A DNA stretch of 64,000 nt from Setaria digitata (lineage: Eukaryota > Nematoda > Chromadorea > Rhabditida > Setariidae), in the NCBI GenBank assembly GCA_003640385.1, contig RCAB01000257.1, forward strand, positions 1 through 64,000. Direction: 5' to 3'. The notes below the pieces were generated by a model. That model was not told where the DNA came from, searched no databases, and saw only the letters and a program-made list of their open reading frames with translations. Positions 52,301-64,000 of the stretch are shown piece after piece. A program made the position numbers and the translations under genes. Position 1 is the stretch's first letter, and each line of letters begins with the position of its first letter.

Positions 52301-55300
52301 ATAGATTCGGTTCCATTAAAATGAAGATAGAAATTCATTGTTAGTTGAACGAGATAATTATACTCGATAATCGAAAATTTCATTGCTTTACTGTCTTATT
52401 CATGTTAGTGAGATGAGTTAGTGAATCTGGAAAATCTGAATAAATTTTTCCGGAAAGATGAATATAAGATCGAGAACTTGTTTAGCAGTAGTGAAGAACA
52501 GTTCGATATTTAGATGATTATCTGGAAATTTTTTTCAGTCCTTTCAGTTAATTTGCAGCATCCTTTTTCGTAGATTTAAATTTAAAAATTAATTTCAAAC
52601 TTACCAGTGGCCGTTTGAATGCATTCGGTACAATACAACTAATAAAAAATGGTTCCTTCTGTGCCAAATCTGTTATCAAATTCTCCAGTGATTTCCTAAA
52701 ATGGCTTGCAACAGTGGGATGTTTGTTCCGCATTATCGACATATCATCATAGTTGTAAACATCATCGAACAGCAATCTGAGCATCCGAAAATCACTGCTG
52801 TGTAGTAGTTCGAGCAAATCAGTTGAAAACTTATCACGATTTTTATCAACGAAACCTGAAAATGTAAATGTGATGATAATTACTCAACTTTAAAATAACA
52901 TTCAAGTGTTTTTCTAATAGACTTTGGTAACACCATCACTAAATTCAACTGCAACACAAAATATAAAGTTGTTGTAAACTTTTTAAATTATAGAATTTCT
53001 TGGACAGTGATAATTGGGGAATGAGGCTCTCCCATCCGAAGAGAGCAAATGCTATTTTAATAGAAGAAAGCAGGGAGAAGATGAAACCTCTGAAATGATA
53101 GAAAACAGTTCCAGCATAATGAGCAATACCAAATGACTTGTCTAAGTCAGACTGAGGTTTGAAATACAATCCCTCCTTGTCTGCATGATACGTGTGTAAC
53201 TTTTTTAGCATGCTTTGGTCAGTACCCTGAAAAGTTTCACTTTCTTTACTAAATTCAACTAGATCTTATAAAATGCTTATATAAATTTCCTCATTGAATT
53301 AACTATGAACCTTTGGAAAAATGCTTTCTTCATCGAGCACTGACATGATATTCATCGGTCCCAGTGCAATCAAGTCCAAAACTTCCTTATCATCCATAAC
53401 TTCAATTGGTCCCCAGCTTATTTGTTCTACATCGTACGAACTGTAATTTTAGTTTCCAAAAAATGAATAAAAAAATTCGAATTATGCCTAGTAAAAGTCT
53501 CATAAAACAATAAAGGTCTCTAAAAGTCTCACGCTAATTTTATGGCACTAAACTGTTTTGGTGTGGTGCCTTCATCGATAGACAAAATAAAGTTTGGCTG
53601 ATTGTTGCTTTTCTCTTGGCTAAAATATTACCACGCTATCAATCTTCAAACATCCTCATGCGTTCATTCTCACTGATAGCAGAAGAGACTAAGTGAAAAA
53701 GGAAATATCAACCTAGTTAACTTCAAAAACAGATTCATAAGCTTCATAAAGTTAATTTTTTTCTTCGAACAATCTATTCTGCCAGCTTTCTCTTCACTTA
53801 TAAATTAATGATAATTGAGAGCACTTAAACCTTTGTTCCATTTTGAATATGAAATTTATGAACAGCTGCTGTAAGGTTTCATTCGCATAATTTATACAAA
53901 ATTGCTCGAAGCTATTGCGGTGGAAATTTTCAAAACCAAAAATATCAAGGATTGATATAGTACCATTTTGTGATCCATCTTTTCGGACTCTTTAAAAAAG
54001 ACAAATGTTTCTGTGTAAATGGAGATTGATCGCAGTAGCATACCGAAACTGTTTGAAAATTTTTTAAGCAGAAAATTTGAAAAGCTAATTGCAAGTTACG
54101 TAAGAAGTGAAGTAGTTTACCCATTTGCAACTTCATTGATCTTATCAATAATGTGGAGAAAAAGTCGATGATAGATAGCTTTGACGAAAATATCTCGAAT
54201 ATCGAGAGTTTGTTCTGCATTCATGCAGAACAGAACGCGTTCCGTTCCAATCAACAAAGTTCTAGTTGTCAACGCTTTTATCAACGATTGCTCATCAATC
54301 TTGAACATTTTGCCCAACTTTTTAGAATTATTTAAATATGACAGTGATATTGCATACGGAATTCATCACTGAGCACATGGGATATTTATCATATCACACT
54401 ATATCATATCAAATCAAGAGTATTACTTCTCTTCATTTCGTATCATTGCTTGCCAGTACTTCTGATCGATCATATCAATCATTTTTCAGAACCAAATCTT
54501 TAAATCCGATGTTTCTTTCGATTAAATTTGGCATTTAAAAGAGTCCTCCATGTCCGGCAAATGAAAGGCTCCCTAAGATACGCATTTATTCTAATAAAAA
54601 CATACCAAAAGAAGCTTAGCAACTCGCGCAATTTCAGTTAAATCTTTGATTTCTGTTGCTTCCGTATTGTCGACTACTGTGGCTTAAACAAAACTAATTT
54701 ATTCAAGCAACAAAAGCAGCGGAAACTTGCCAATAATATTTGCTCCCTCGAAAACACCATTGAACTTGAAATTTAAATGAAGTTTCAGCTGAACTTTAAC
54801 TTTCCGATACATGCCAATTCAAATTTTGCTAGTTAAGCCGTAGAATCGCTTTATTAATTATTTCTTGTATTAAGCAATTAAGTTCAAGTCAATGATTAAT
54901 GCACTTACCCAAATATTCAATGTTGCCAACATGTAGTATTGCCGCAAGAATTTTGAAAATGGACCAAATTTCAGAGTCTTTAAACATCAAAACTTTCATA
55001 GAGGAGCGAATTTCGGCTAAATTAGCTGCATCATCTCGGCTTTCTAATTCTACAATTCCACCCTGCAACAATCAAATATAGTAGGAACATATTAAAATAT
55101 CAGTTTATCAGTTTAATGATATCAAATCAATCGTGATATGCAGCAACACATGAAAATCAACCTGATTTAAATAATAGAAGTCGTTGGCATTGGTTAAGAA
55201 TAATTGCTGCTTTTCAGTTGCAGTTAGACCTGCGATTAGGCAATAAAATATATGGTAATTTCGTTCATCAGATGCTTGTGATACGATTCGTGATTTTTCC

Positions 55301-58300
55301 AACAAGTACTGCTCAAATCTTACACCCTCGATTATACCGTCACGTGTAAAATGCAAGTCAATATTACGTCCAAAACGTGAAGAATTATCGTTACGTATTG
55401 TCTTGGCATTACCAAACGCTAAAAATTATTTTATCCAAGTATTAAGCTAATTGCATTACAAATGATAGCACTGCACCAAAACAAAGCGTGAAATTTTTTT
55501 TAAATTTATTTTCAACTACAAAATTTAAATTATTTAAATTTCTCATAAATTTAATAGTTTTAGCTACTTGCTAATACGAAAGTCAACTTCATTTGCCAGC
55601 ATTTTCTACCACTTTGTAGCTTCAAAAAAGAAATTAAGAACATTTTTGGAAATTTTACATGGAGCTTAATCTAACAAACAGATTCATCTCCATGTTAATA
55701 AATTCTTCTTGGAAAATTTTCTGTTATACTGGTTATTGAAGAGAAGTGTTAAGTGATAAGTTGTGTTAAATTTATTGATAAAATGTAGGAAGCACCTTCC
55801 ATAATTGGACTTGCTTCTAAGACTTGCTGTTCAATCCAAGAATGTTGACCAGATATGGTTGCCAAAAATTGTACAATTAATTTTGCGGATTCTGTTTTGC
55901 CGGAACCTGATTCACCACTAAAATGATTAGTATAAATTATTGAAAAATATCTAAAACATCCTTAAATCAAGTAAACGAAATTCATTTTTAAACTTCATTT
56001 ACTATGGTGAATTCCAAATTTTATCGGTTTACTGTTCCTACTCAGAAAGATTGTCTGATAATGATAAGCTTGATAATGATTATATTGAAAATAAGAAGCA
56101 TGGAGTAACTATAAATTAATTTTGTTTTTTTCATTCCTAAATTTGCAGAAATTTTTCAAGATCTAATTTTCTCGAATAAAGCAAGAACAGTTAATTCGGA
56201 TTAACCTGATAAGAATGCACTGATTTCGATTATTTGATTTCATATTGCAATAAGCAGTGTTGGCGATTGCAAAAATATGTGGCGGTAGTTCACCAATCCG
56301 TCGATTACGATATAATCGAATTTGTTCAATTGAATAAATCGGTAAATTTGTGTTTGGATTTATTGCTATCAGTACGGAACCGACGTATGTCTGCGAAATT
56401 GACGAATGAATAAATTTGGTTACAAATTGCAATATATTACAAACTGATTTTTTTAACAATTGCTATCAACTTTCAAAAATTTCATCCTTTCTTATCACTG
56501 CAATATAACAAATCAGCTTCCGAGATGTACCAGTTACAGTTTTTGAATTACAAAGCTCTCATTTTCTCACTTAAAATTTAATGAAATATTTAAGAAAGCT
56601 GCCCGGCCGTTAAATCCTCATCCCGAGTACTGAGATATGCTTCTTCAAATTCTTTTAATATAATAGGCAGTATTTTTAATAGTACTCCAGTATTTTACTA
56701 ACTAAACTTAAGAAGCCTGGTCTTCATAATTTTTGTTCTCCGTGTCCTATTCCCGGAGATTGCTGCTCCATTCACGATTCTGAACGATTTGTGAATTCTG
56801 ATTAAGTTGTAATACCTCATATTCTTCAATCCATTCTTATTTTTCATTTCCAATTATATCGCTGCTTCTGATTTGTATTTTTTTGACTAATATTTTATAC
56901 TTTTAATGAGGACCCTACTAGTCACAATTGTATCTCTGAATTTTTAGGTGAAACATCTGAGACCTCACTGAATGCCTGGGACTTAACCAGGCATTTCTTA
57001 CTAGGCAAATAAAAAAGTCAAACAGGAAAAGTAGAAAGCGAATTGAAACAAAAAGCAGCAAGTGGAAGGAAATGGATTTTATAGCCTTATCAGTATGAGT
57101 TACATTATCAATTTATCTAAAAATGACTGCTCTGAACTTGAGCTAAAAGTGGTTTGAAAATTAGTAATGTTTCTTTCTTCAAAGACTAGTTGTAGGAAAC
57201 TAGCAAGAATTTTTTCATAATATTATTATTGTAAGGATGAAGCGGAATGAAGGGTGAAGATAGAAATGATTGTACCTCATGGAGCTTGTCAAATATTGTG
57301 GATGGAATATTTCGGCATATTTCTGTTCAATTTCTGACTTAGAATTGAATAGCAGCAAAGTTAGCTTAACTTTGCAGGCAAATAAAGGAGTCTTAATTTG
57401 AAAATAAGATCAATTTATCGTATAATTCAGGTTATTGCTAGCTAGTAAAATTTATATTTTATTTGCTAAATTTTCTATCCTAAACTTCAAAGTTTAATTG
57501 TCCAGGTTCCAATTCAAGTGCTTAGAGTTTCAAAATAGATGGAGCTCTGCAACAATTTCCATCAAAGAAGAATTTTCTTTCACCAAAACGAATAAATGTT
57601 GAATTTATGGTCTGGATGTAAATCTGTGCCCAGGTTTCCTTCGCTTTTGTATACAAACTAGGCCATTTTGTTGCAGTCTATTTAGCTTCTACAGTTACAA
57701 CTTCTGAAGTAGTAAGCTGTTGTTATTTATCAGTACCAATCCCACAGTGATAATATCGTGTTAACTGATATATCATTACTCTATTTCAATCTATTAACTA
57801 ACATAGATTAGTTTATTGTTGTAGCGGACGAATAGATTTCGAAGTAGTGCAGCTTCATGTAAATCACCCAAACTGATCATATCTTCCACACCTTGCACTG
57901 AAGTTGCATGCATCATGCGATAATGACGGTCTGCTGGTAGCCAGTGTTCCTGAAATGTGTGGAACTGCTCATATACCAGAATGCTGCTGATAAACTTTTT
58001 TATCACTAGATATCACTCAGATATTTTTTAGTAGTAAGGGTAAGGATTGGCATATTCCAATTGAATGATACGAAAGAGAGAGAGCTGGAATTTATTTTGC
58101 CTTCATAACACTGCGAAGTAGAGACGAATAGGATCACCTGTGCAAAATCATCGATTACCCTGATCTTATCATCTTCAACTTCCAAAACTCGTGCTCCAAT
58201 TGAGCACATTAGGCGATTCTTTGCAATAGGCTCTAGCCATAGAAAATCACCCTGCAAAATATATAGAAATGAAGTTGCTATTTGAAATTAGAAATCAATC

Positions 58301-58380
58301 AAATGATTGTTTATCCATGGATGATAGACATTAAGGATGGAAAAGTATGATTGTTATCAGACCTTACTAAATTGGACCAT
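39824..58380 (-). CDS. hum-6: Unconventional myosin VII (MyTH4-FERM myosin)
   Basis: Forty-two phase-consistent exons give 2,136 residues, starting [14 protein letters not shown] (58380-58363 joined to 58251-58138) and ending [20 protein letters not shown] plus 15 residues (39925-39824). Further boundaries are under the domain entries. Motor 1-740: P-loop GESGSGKT at about 156, switch I NDNSSRFG at about 206, switch II DIFGFE at about 436. Four IQ motifs cover about 743-850. Then VDRLFG linker, MyTH4 (about 905-1188), FERM (to about 1522), SH3 (about 1523-1588), MyTH4 and FERM to the end. This order is specific to myosin VIIa-type proteins; the C. elegans orthologue is hum-6 (family knowledge). 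It is an actin motor acting at stereocilia, phagosomes and adhesion sites in animals; the role in worms is less clear. Oddities: Ser for Ala in the P-loop, no charged single-alpha-helix after the IQs, and a CG acceptor at 48755-48756. Confidence 0.93.
41409..41438. repeat. Tandem 15-bp in-frame duplication in a FERM exon
   Basis: AACAGTTCCATTTCT occurs twice head to tail. On the coding (minus) strand it adds a second copy of a five-residue unit ([10 protein letters not shown]) in the surface loop after LYEWMQP of the second FERM. The frame is preserved. Confidence 0.85.
43604..48515 (-). other. First MyTH4-FERM cassette of myosin VII
   Basis: Exons 48515-48430, 48303-48129, 48023-47931, 47664-47572, 47476-47241, 46906-46654, 46130-45957, 45562-45414, 45112-45034, 44912-44727, 44603-44466, 44358-44255, 43776-43604. 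MyTH4 markers: [35 protein letters not shown] markers: [14 protein letters not shown] (F1), [28 protein letters not shown] (F2) and [15 protein letters not shown] (F3). These domains bind cargo and microtubules and fold back to inhibit the motor (family knowledge). Confidence 0.9.
46230..46230. other. Ambiguous base (N) in a myosin intron
   Basis: The only N in the window. It lies in the intron between exons 46906-46654 and 46130-45957, so it does not affect the coding model. It marks an unresolved base or a collapsed gap. Confidence 0.95.
48755..48756 (-). other. Non-canonical acceptor (CG instead of AG) in myosin VII
   Basis: The previous exon ends in phase 0 at 49000 (ITQFQ). The next must begin with AHCRG at 48754, because that restores the IQ motif and exactly 53 codons to the next donor. 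The minus strand reads TTTTTCGGCT at the junction. A single extra A would make TTTTTCAG followed by GCT. It lies about 25 bp from a 23-base homopolymer, so an assembly error is possible. Confidence 0.65.
48782..48804. repeat. 23-base poly-T homopolymer
   Basis: An uninterrupted T run on the plus strand inside a myosin VII intron, close to the odd acceptor. Runs of this length are unreliable in both PCR and assembly. Confidence 0.95.
49491..49521. repeat. Perfect 31-bp palindrome in a myosin intron
   Basis: CTTACCTAATTAGAT, one central A, then the exact reverse complement. Both ends carry a GTAAG-type donor-like word on opposite strands. It lies in the intron between exons 50430-50278 and 49095-49000. 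No coding role. Confidence 0.9.
50687..58380 (-). other. Myosin VII motor domain exons
   Basis: Fifteen exons: 58380-58363, 58251-58138, 57949-57803, 56390-56206, 55917-55796, 55418-55162, 55062-54909, 54682-54606, 54317-54121, 53989-53831, 53440-53311, 53226-53088, 52855-52605, 51140-51005, 50820-50687. The P-loop Ser codon is split by the intron at 56206/55917. [20 protein letters not shown] is the conserved N-terminal segment. [15 protein letters not shown] follows switch [22 protein letters not shown] is the relay/converter region, and [19 protein letters not shown] leads into the lever arm. All nucleotide-binding elements are present. Confidence 0.92.
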
Positions 58381-60725
58381 TGTTTTCTTTCAGTACATTC
58401 GATTGAAGCACGTCAGTGAATCTAAATAGAACTTAGAATCAAACAAAATTGTTTCTTTGACAAGTGCTCCTTAAAAAATTGCTTCTAAAGAAACATTCTA
58501 ATTTCTTATCCAGACATCAAACACAGCAAATGCTGACATGAACTCTTAACGTGCACTCAAAAGTCATCAAATCTATATCAAAACTAAATTTAATGTATTT
58601 TTTAAAATATCTCACTATTTCTTGATAGTAAGAATTCTTCTTAGCAGAAAAACCTGCCGCACTGAATCTATCTGAAAAAAAAAGCAAAAGAAAAACAATA
58701 GATGGTTGACAGATTAATTAGTAAATTAAACAAAATGTGAAATTATATTGCAGGTTATTTCAAGAAATTATAGCTTCTCTGTCTTCCGTAATGAACGACT
58801 CGATAATATTAGCATCGGAAAATAAAGTAGATGAATAGAGAAGAAAGGGAAGTACCACACGTAGTATCAGGAATGGTTTGGATTCAACGAAAGATGGAGA
58901 AAATAGAAAAGGATGCCTTAAATGAGAACGGCAATACGATTCTTCCGTTTCGTTTTGTCTCTTCTTCGTTAAGAACTAATGACCTCACAACACACATACA
59001 CTCCCCTACACGGACTCTCGACAATATCGGCATTCCCGTTTCTGAAGGTCGAATCCTGTCTCTGTAGATGGATCATTTGGTTAATTGGACGAAGAATAAA
59101 CGACAGTCATGCCATGATTGCTGTTGATAGTGATAATGATCATTGCACTCGGCTTATCATTTTCGTTAAATGCTACATCCATCTGCCCTCATCATTTTTA
59201 ATTCTCCCATGAACGAGTGATTGGCTAAAAAAACAAACAATTAGGCTTCTCACAGAGTAGGCAAATCTTCTCTTCACTGAACTTTGGTTAATCAACGGGT
59301 ATTGTAGGAACAACAAATTAATTAAACAATTTTATCAGTAAAAGTAATTAGGATGAAATCCAATCTACCAGTCTTGATAGTAGCAATACTTGAAGATGGG
59401 AATCCATTAAAAGCTGATCTTCATCATTAAATCTACGATCTGACACAATAGGTAATTGAAAATAGATTTAAAAAAAAGAAAGAAAAGAAAAACCCAGTAA
59501 ACTGGAAAAGAAGTCCAGTGAATTATATGGGAATAGCAAGCTATACTTTTTTTGACATATCCAGACGTCGTTGAAGAATTATTTCTTTTAATATTATATT
59601 AAATAAAATGTTTACATTTTAAGCAGTAGCAGTGATTATTATCATCACAAATTGAATTTTCGAACGAATAAAATCATTTTGGAGCGCTTTCAACTGATAA
59701 TAACATTCCGATGATGCATTATCATTAGTGATTAAAAGAACAAACTTTGTACAATAAAGCGAGTGACTGAGAGAATCGGACAGGAAAAAGAGAAAACAAT
59801 CATTCGTTTTGGTTCAAATACAACATAAAGCTGATACGGCGCTTGGAATGGACATTTTGGTAAAAATTCTTATTAAAAATTCAAATTTGATTTTTTAATT
59901 GCAGAAAAAGTTGATGGGATTAGTTATGCTAACTGACTTAACTTGCATTGCCATGTGCACAGGAATGCGAAAGTGTCTCAGGAATGGAAATTTCGTGCAT
60001 AAACTTTTTTGCCTTTTCTTTTACAGTGCCAGCAAGCCCTCGAAAAAAATTAACAACGAGCCAAAAATATACACTGGATAAAACGAAATGAACAGTTGTT
60101 CAGCATACGACATTGAATCCGGAAAAAAGGTAATAATTAAATATGATCTGAGGCACTCACTCAGTGAAAACGAAGCAATAAATTAATTGAAAAGACTTAC
60201 TGTCATATTTGATAGTGTCTAAATTCAATTTGACAATGATATTATGCGAAATGGAAGAGCCACAATCAGAGGATGAACATCCAACAGGATGCTGCTATTC
60301 GAAATCAAAATAAGTACTAGGAATGGAGAGAAGACCGTACTAGAAAACATCAGTAAGTGGCAAAGGGTCGCAGTGTTTCGTGAGGCATGCTTTCGTTACT
60401 GCACTACTGCAATCATTTATACAACAACTTTCCGATCGAGTCTTCATGATCAATTTTCGCTTGTTCACTGGCGGCCCTAAAATTTCACAATATGAGTGAA
60501 ATTAAGAAATGAGAGAGAAGAGAAATATGACTGAAAAGAATCAAACTTCAGCACTGATAGATATCAGTCAGTCTTAAGTGATGGATGATATTTGTGCTAT
60601 GTGAATGATCGGCAAAATGAACAGCTACTGTACGGATAAATAAGCTTGAGTAGAGAACTGAGTCAGAACTGAGTCTTTGTTTTCGTCATAAGAAAGTCAA
60701 TAAATGTTAGCTTTGCGGTAAAAGG
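58381..60725. other. Region between NPC1-like 3' end and myosin start, no recognised gene
   Basis: 2.3 kb holding the presumed myosin VII promoter on the left and the 3'UTR of the NPC1-like gene on the right. Short open frames (58831-59067 plus, 59899-60081 plus, 60289-60480 plus) have no domain, no splice support and no conserved composition. The block 58830-59220 is somewhat richer in GC. The spacing is far larger than in nematode operons. Confidence 0.5.
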
Positions 60726-63700
60726 TTAAGAAAAGGAACTACCGATATAACTAAGTAATACAGGTAGAAATATGAGACCGTGTGCTGCTCCAATAAGTAC
60801 AATGCCGAGAAACATACGGAAGTAAAATACTTTAAAAATTTGGGAATGTGCAAACGCAAGAACCAATATACCGCCGAATTTCGTGAGCGTTATGCCGGAC
60901 AGAACCTGCAACGATGAACACTCTAATCATTCATTAATTAAACTGGTAATGATAGAGTTTTCGAAATTAGTTCAAAAGAAAACGAACTGATGATCCCATG
61001 CTTGCAAGAGAATGTCGAGCACGCATCAAGCGATCTCGATGAACACTTAGAGCAAATGAGCGAACGATGTGTGAACAGAACTCCACCGAGATCCCTACTG
61101 TCTGTAAATGGACTAGTATCTCGAAAATAAATTTCAGAAGCTTAAAATTTCTTTAAACTAAGATTTTGAAGAAAAACTTTAGAAAATGCTTACCATGACA
61201 AGATTGACAACGGAGACAGCATTGAAATCAATACTCCACCAGTACATAAGACCGATCAAGTTGAACAGAACACAACTTATCGTAAGGTCAATAATGAATG
61301 CTGACCAGGGGTCAAGACCAAGAAGTACTGTTGTGACCGCAAATATGGCTACTAGGGAAAGTGCTAATTGGATACATGCATCCATTACTATCGTCATGTA
61401 CTGCTCGTAAAAGACATAAAATACACTGAAAACTATGCCGAATAATCTGAATTCAAGCTCGAAATGATTGATGTTATTTGTGAAGGATAACTTCAATTAG
61501 CTCTCGATTTTAATGAGGAAAACCAGGGAGCTCAGCTATTCTTACGATTCATTTCCAACGAAAATACGAGCAACTTTTCTAGGGAAAAGGGAAGTAAAGT
61601 TTGCTCAGGTTGAGAACCTTTAATCACACTTGCTAGATAGACTATGGATCAAGATCAATGTTAAAATAATAAAATTAACCTATATGGAAATACTTCTATA
61701 GGACAGCGTCCATCTCTGTCTTTATTCAACATAGACGTAATATTAGCAGCAATGCGACGGGCACTAGTCATTGCATTTATGAAATCTGATGAAGTTTTCA
61801 AAACGGTATGATAGGTCATGAAATGAGATGATAAAATGCGTCCTCTCTTAGACAATTTAATAGCTGAATTGTAAGCTGCACGGCCTCTGAAAACAAAAAA
61901 AACATTTCAGACAAGTCAAACCTCTCTCGATTTAGGAAGTGCACAAAATAATTTTGAAATATGCATTAATTAATATCTTACAAGCACAACACAAAAAGAA
62001 ACTGTGTACTGAAGCTTCGCAGTGCAGACAAAACCGGCTAATTGGAAGATAATTATGATTTTCAGCAGAAGCATCCCGCATTCTTGAGAAGCAAGAAATT
62101 ACCCTTTCGCACACTTAATACTTGGATTATTGGAAAAAAAGTGTGTAAGGTGGTCGTAGAAGAGATCGGACCGAGGTCTGCCATCTCGGAATTCTACATT
62201 ACACGAAATGCAATTGTTCGAATTTTCTGAAACTAAGCTATTTAAAGAACGAAGTTAGTTATTAAGTGAACCGGAAACAAGAATCAGTAAATATCGGGGA
62301 GGGATTGATTCGTAATGGCGATAAAACAATTACAAACTATGAACAGGACGAATATTGGTATGATACCAGTAGCGGCGCAAAATGTTCGGTTCGGGAATAA
62401 TCGACAACATGGTGGATCACCGAAAGGTTGCAACCAGTCGAAATAATCATCTAGCCAATTCATTGCAGGATGAGCTATGTAAGACCTGAAGGCGGTACTT
62501 CAGAAAATGACCTCCAGATCAGAGGCATTTTTTAAAGTTTTTTACATTTCGGTAAAGAATTCAAATATTGCTCAAATGCTGATTATTTCTTTATCTCTTG
62601 TCAATCAAGTAAATATCAATTTTTTCACTGACATGATAAACTCTAAACTATAGATAAATCCCAGTGCTTCAACTATCTTATGTTCCGATACCAAAAGAAA
62701 TAAGCAGTGTTCAAGTGGATTAACGATGGTAAGAAAGGAAGCTTGATTTGTTCACTTTCTGATCAATTATGAACGTTATTATACATTAAAGCGCTTTTAT
62801 ACGTTAACAGATATTTCGCATGATAATTCCAGGCAAAAGTGAACTTTGCACCTATTTGACCATCGTGCGGCATGAGCAATCTGAGCACCCAACGAATCTG
62901 CGGCGCAACCGGCACCCGAGCAAATTTTATTATGTTCATACGGATCACTGAACTCTATGTCACCTTTGATGACAAAGTAGACTGGCGGTCCAACTGAGAG
63001 AAAGCGCTCCATCGATTTGAAATAGGAGAAAACGTACGAATCCTGCAAAAAACCACTTTGAACTGAAAAGGAATGGGGCTCCATCAAAATGAACAGGCCC
63101 TCACAAATACCTCCAAAGCTTATGATTATCGGATGCCAAACTACGAGCTGAAATAATAATTCTCTGTGCGGAGTAAGGTAACATTGTTCCAGAAAGTGTC
63201 GATAGCAAGAAACAGTAGCAGCATTGATCAGAGAAAACTGGTGGCGCTGAGCATCCAAGTGGCGGAAATCTCTTTGTCAGTAAGAGAGAGTTCATGAATT
63301 ACAATTTTCAATCTGATACTCAATTAAAAATGACTTCATTTAATGTTTGATTAACAAACAGTCTATCGCGTCTGACGAAAGAAACCTCATATTTCACCAA
63401 TGGGCCAAGATATATTATTTTAGACATTTCAAGATTTCATCTTTGAGCCTCGATGACGAGTTATAGAATTATAACATGACGAGTTGACATTTTGCTTTTA
63501 TCTATTCCCGTACTGAATAAGTACCTCGGGAACTGCCATCTTCTGATCAAGGCCAAGTGGTATGTTACCCATCACTGCAAACGAGCTACTGAGCCAACCG
63601 GCAAATAAAAATACCTAAAATCAATATGAAAATATTAAGAATTATAACATGACGAGTTGACATTCTGATTACCAATGAGTCAGCAACAACACATTGGAAA

Positions 63701-63948
63701 CTGCTAGATGTCTTGTAAAAACTTGGCCAAGAACTGTAAAACATGTAAATTAGCCAGATGTTTTCATAATCCTATTGAGGGAATTTTCAAAAATTTTGCT
63801 ATCAAATTCTTACCACAATGATTCGAACATATTTGGATAGCAAAAATGGAGCATAGTAGTTGCTGAATAGATATAACATGTAGCCATCACTGTTAACAGT
63901 TTCTATGATTGTTATCCGACGACAGCAACAAACTTCAGGCCTACCACT
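60726..63948 (-). CDS. NPC1/NCR-type intracellular sterol transporter, C-terminal part
   Basis: Nine phase-consistent exons: 63948-63814, 63614-63525, 63042-62852, 62485-62367, 62226-62103, 61886-61680, 61425-61194, 61101-60988, 60905-60726; 463 residues ending at TAA 60726-60728. Markers in order: RPEVCCCRR before a membrane helix, [40 protein letters not shown], Cys-rich [64 protein letters not shown], then the final RND helices ([52 protein letters not shown]). This matches the last third of NPC1, with the luminal Cys-rich loop that PTR proteins lack. The N-terminal sterol-binding domain and sterol-sensing domain lie beyond the right edge. NPC1 proteins move cholesterol out of late endosomes/lysosomes; in C. 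elegans ncr-1 and ncr-2 affect dauer and sterol supply. Which paralogue is undecided. Confidence 0.92.
63465..63664. repeat. Pair of 27-bp direct repeats flanking an NPC1-like exon
   Basis: The identical 27-mer starting AGAATTATAACATGACGAGT occurs at 63465-63491 and 63638-63664. One copy lies in each intron on either side of the 90-bp exon 63614-63525. The copies are 173 bp apart and diverge immediately outside the repeat. Confidence 0.9.
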
Positions 63949-64000
63949 CTAAACAGCATCCATAGAGATAAGTAAGTACTAGGGAAGCAGATGATGGCTG

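Noticed and set aside
59035..59066. GGTCGAATCC word resembling a tRNA T-arm / B box
   Set aside because: No matching A box, anticodon arm or acceptor stem in the preceding 70 bases.
1..64000. Endosymbiont (Wolbachia) insertion, CRISPR array or intact transposase
   Set aside because: No bacterial-like long open frames, no spaced direct repeats of CRISPR type and no transposase or reverse-transcriptase motifs were seen on either strand.

Overview
This window is nuclear DNA from a nematode, most likely a clade III, filarial-type worm. The base composition is AT-rich. Genes are cut into many short exons by introns of roughly 60-1,700 bp, with TTT(C/T)AG-type acceptors. Gene content is worm-like: a patched-related (PTR) protein, a lustrin/Kunitz secreted protein, an ADT-1-type ADAMTS, a myosin VII and an NPC1-type protein. 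The genus cannot be fixed from sequence alone. Gene models were joined by hand from homology, splice signals and reading phase; the four large complete models and the partial NPC1 model keep frame throughout.

Layout. 1-187 (-): an unidentified exon of a gene that runs off the left edge. 3157-8696 (-): a 13-exon PTR sterol-sensing-domain protein of 843 aa. 8697-11169: a divergent intergenic region with a richer-GC block. 11170-17431 (+): a 17-exon, 936 aa secreted protein with a signal peptide, a Thr-rich stalk and seven alternating lustrin-type and Kunitz modules. 17432-23858: a long AT-rich gap with no recognised gene. 23859-38093 (+): a 29-exon ADAMTS metalloprotease of 1,470 aa with one central and thirteen C-terminal thrombospondin type-1 repeats. 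39824-58380 (-): a 42-exon myosin VII of 2,136 aa (motor, four IQ motifs, two MyTH4-FERM cassettes around an SH3), convergent with the protease gene. 60726 to the right edge (-): the C-terminal 463 residues of an NPC1/NCR-type sterol transporter.

Biology. There is no operon-like spacing. The lustrin/Kunitz protein and the ADAMTS are both secreted matrix or cuticle-type factors (a putative inhibitor and a protease), transcribed in tandem. The PTR and NPC1-like proteins both carry the sterol-sensing/RND fold, which matters in worms that cannot make sterols. Myosin VII is a cytoskeletal motor unrelated to the rest.

Most interesting: six of the seven Kunitz domains have lost both cysteines of the C14-C38 disulfide while the last keeps all six; a decayed Kunitz exon sits inside one intron; two splice sites are off-consensus exactly where phase and homology demand a junction (GA donor at 16306, CG acceptor at 48755); the myosin VII model lacks the charged single-alpha-helix; and direct or inverted repeats flank or touch exons in several introns. 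No tRNA, rRNA, CRISPR array, intact transposon or bacterial insertion was recognised.
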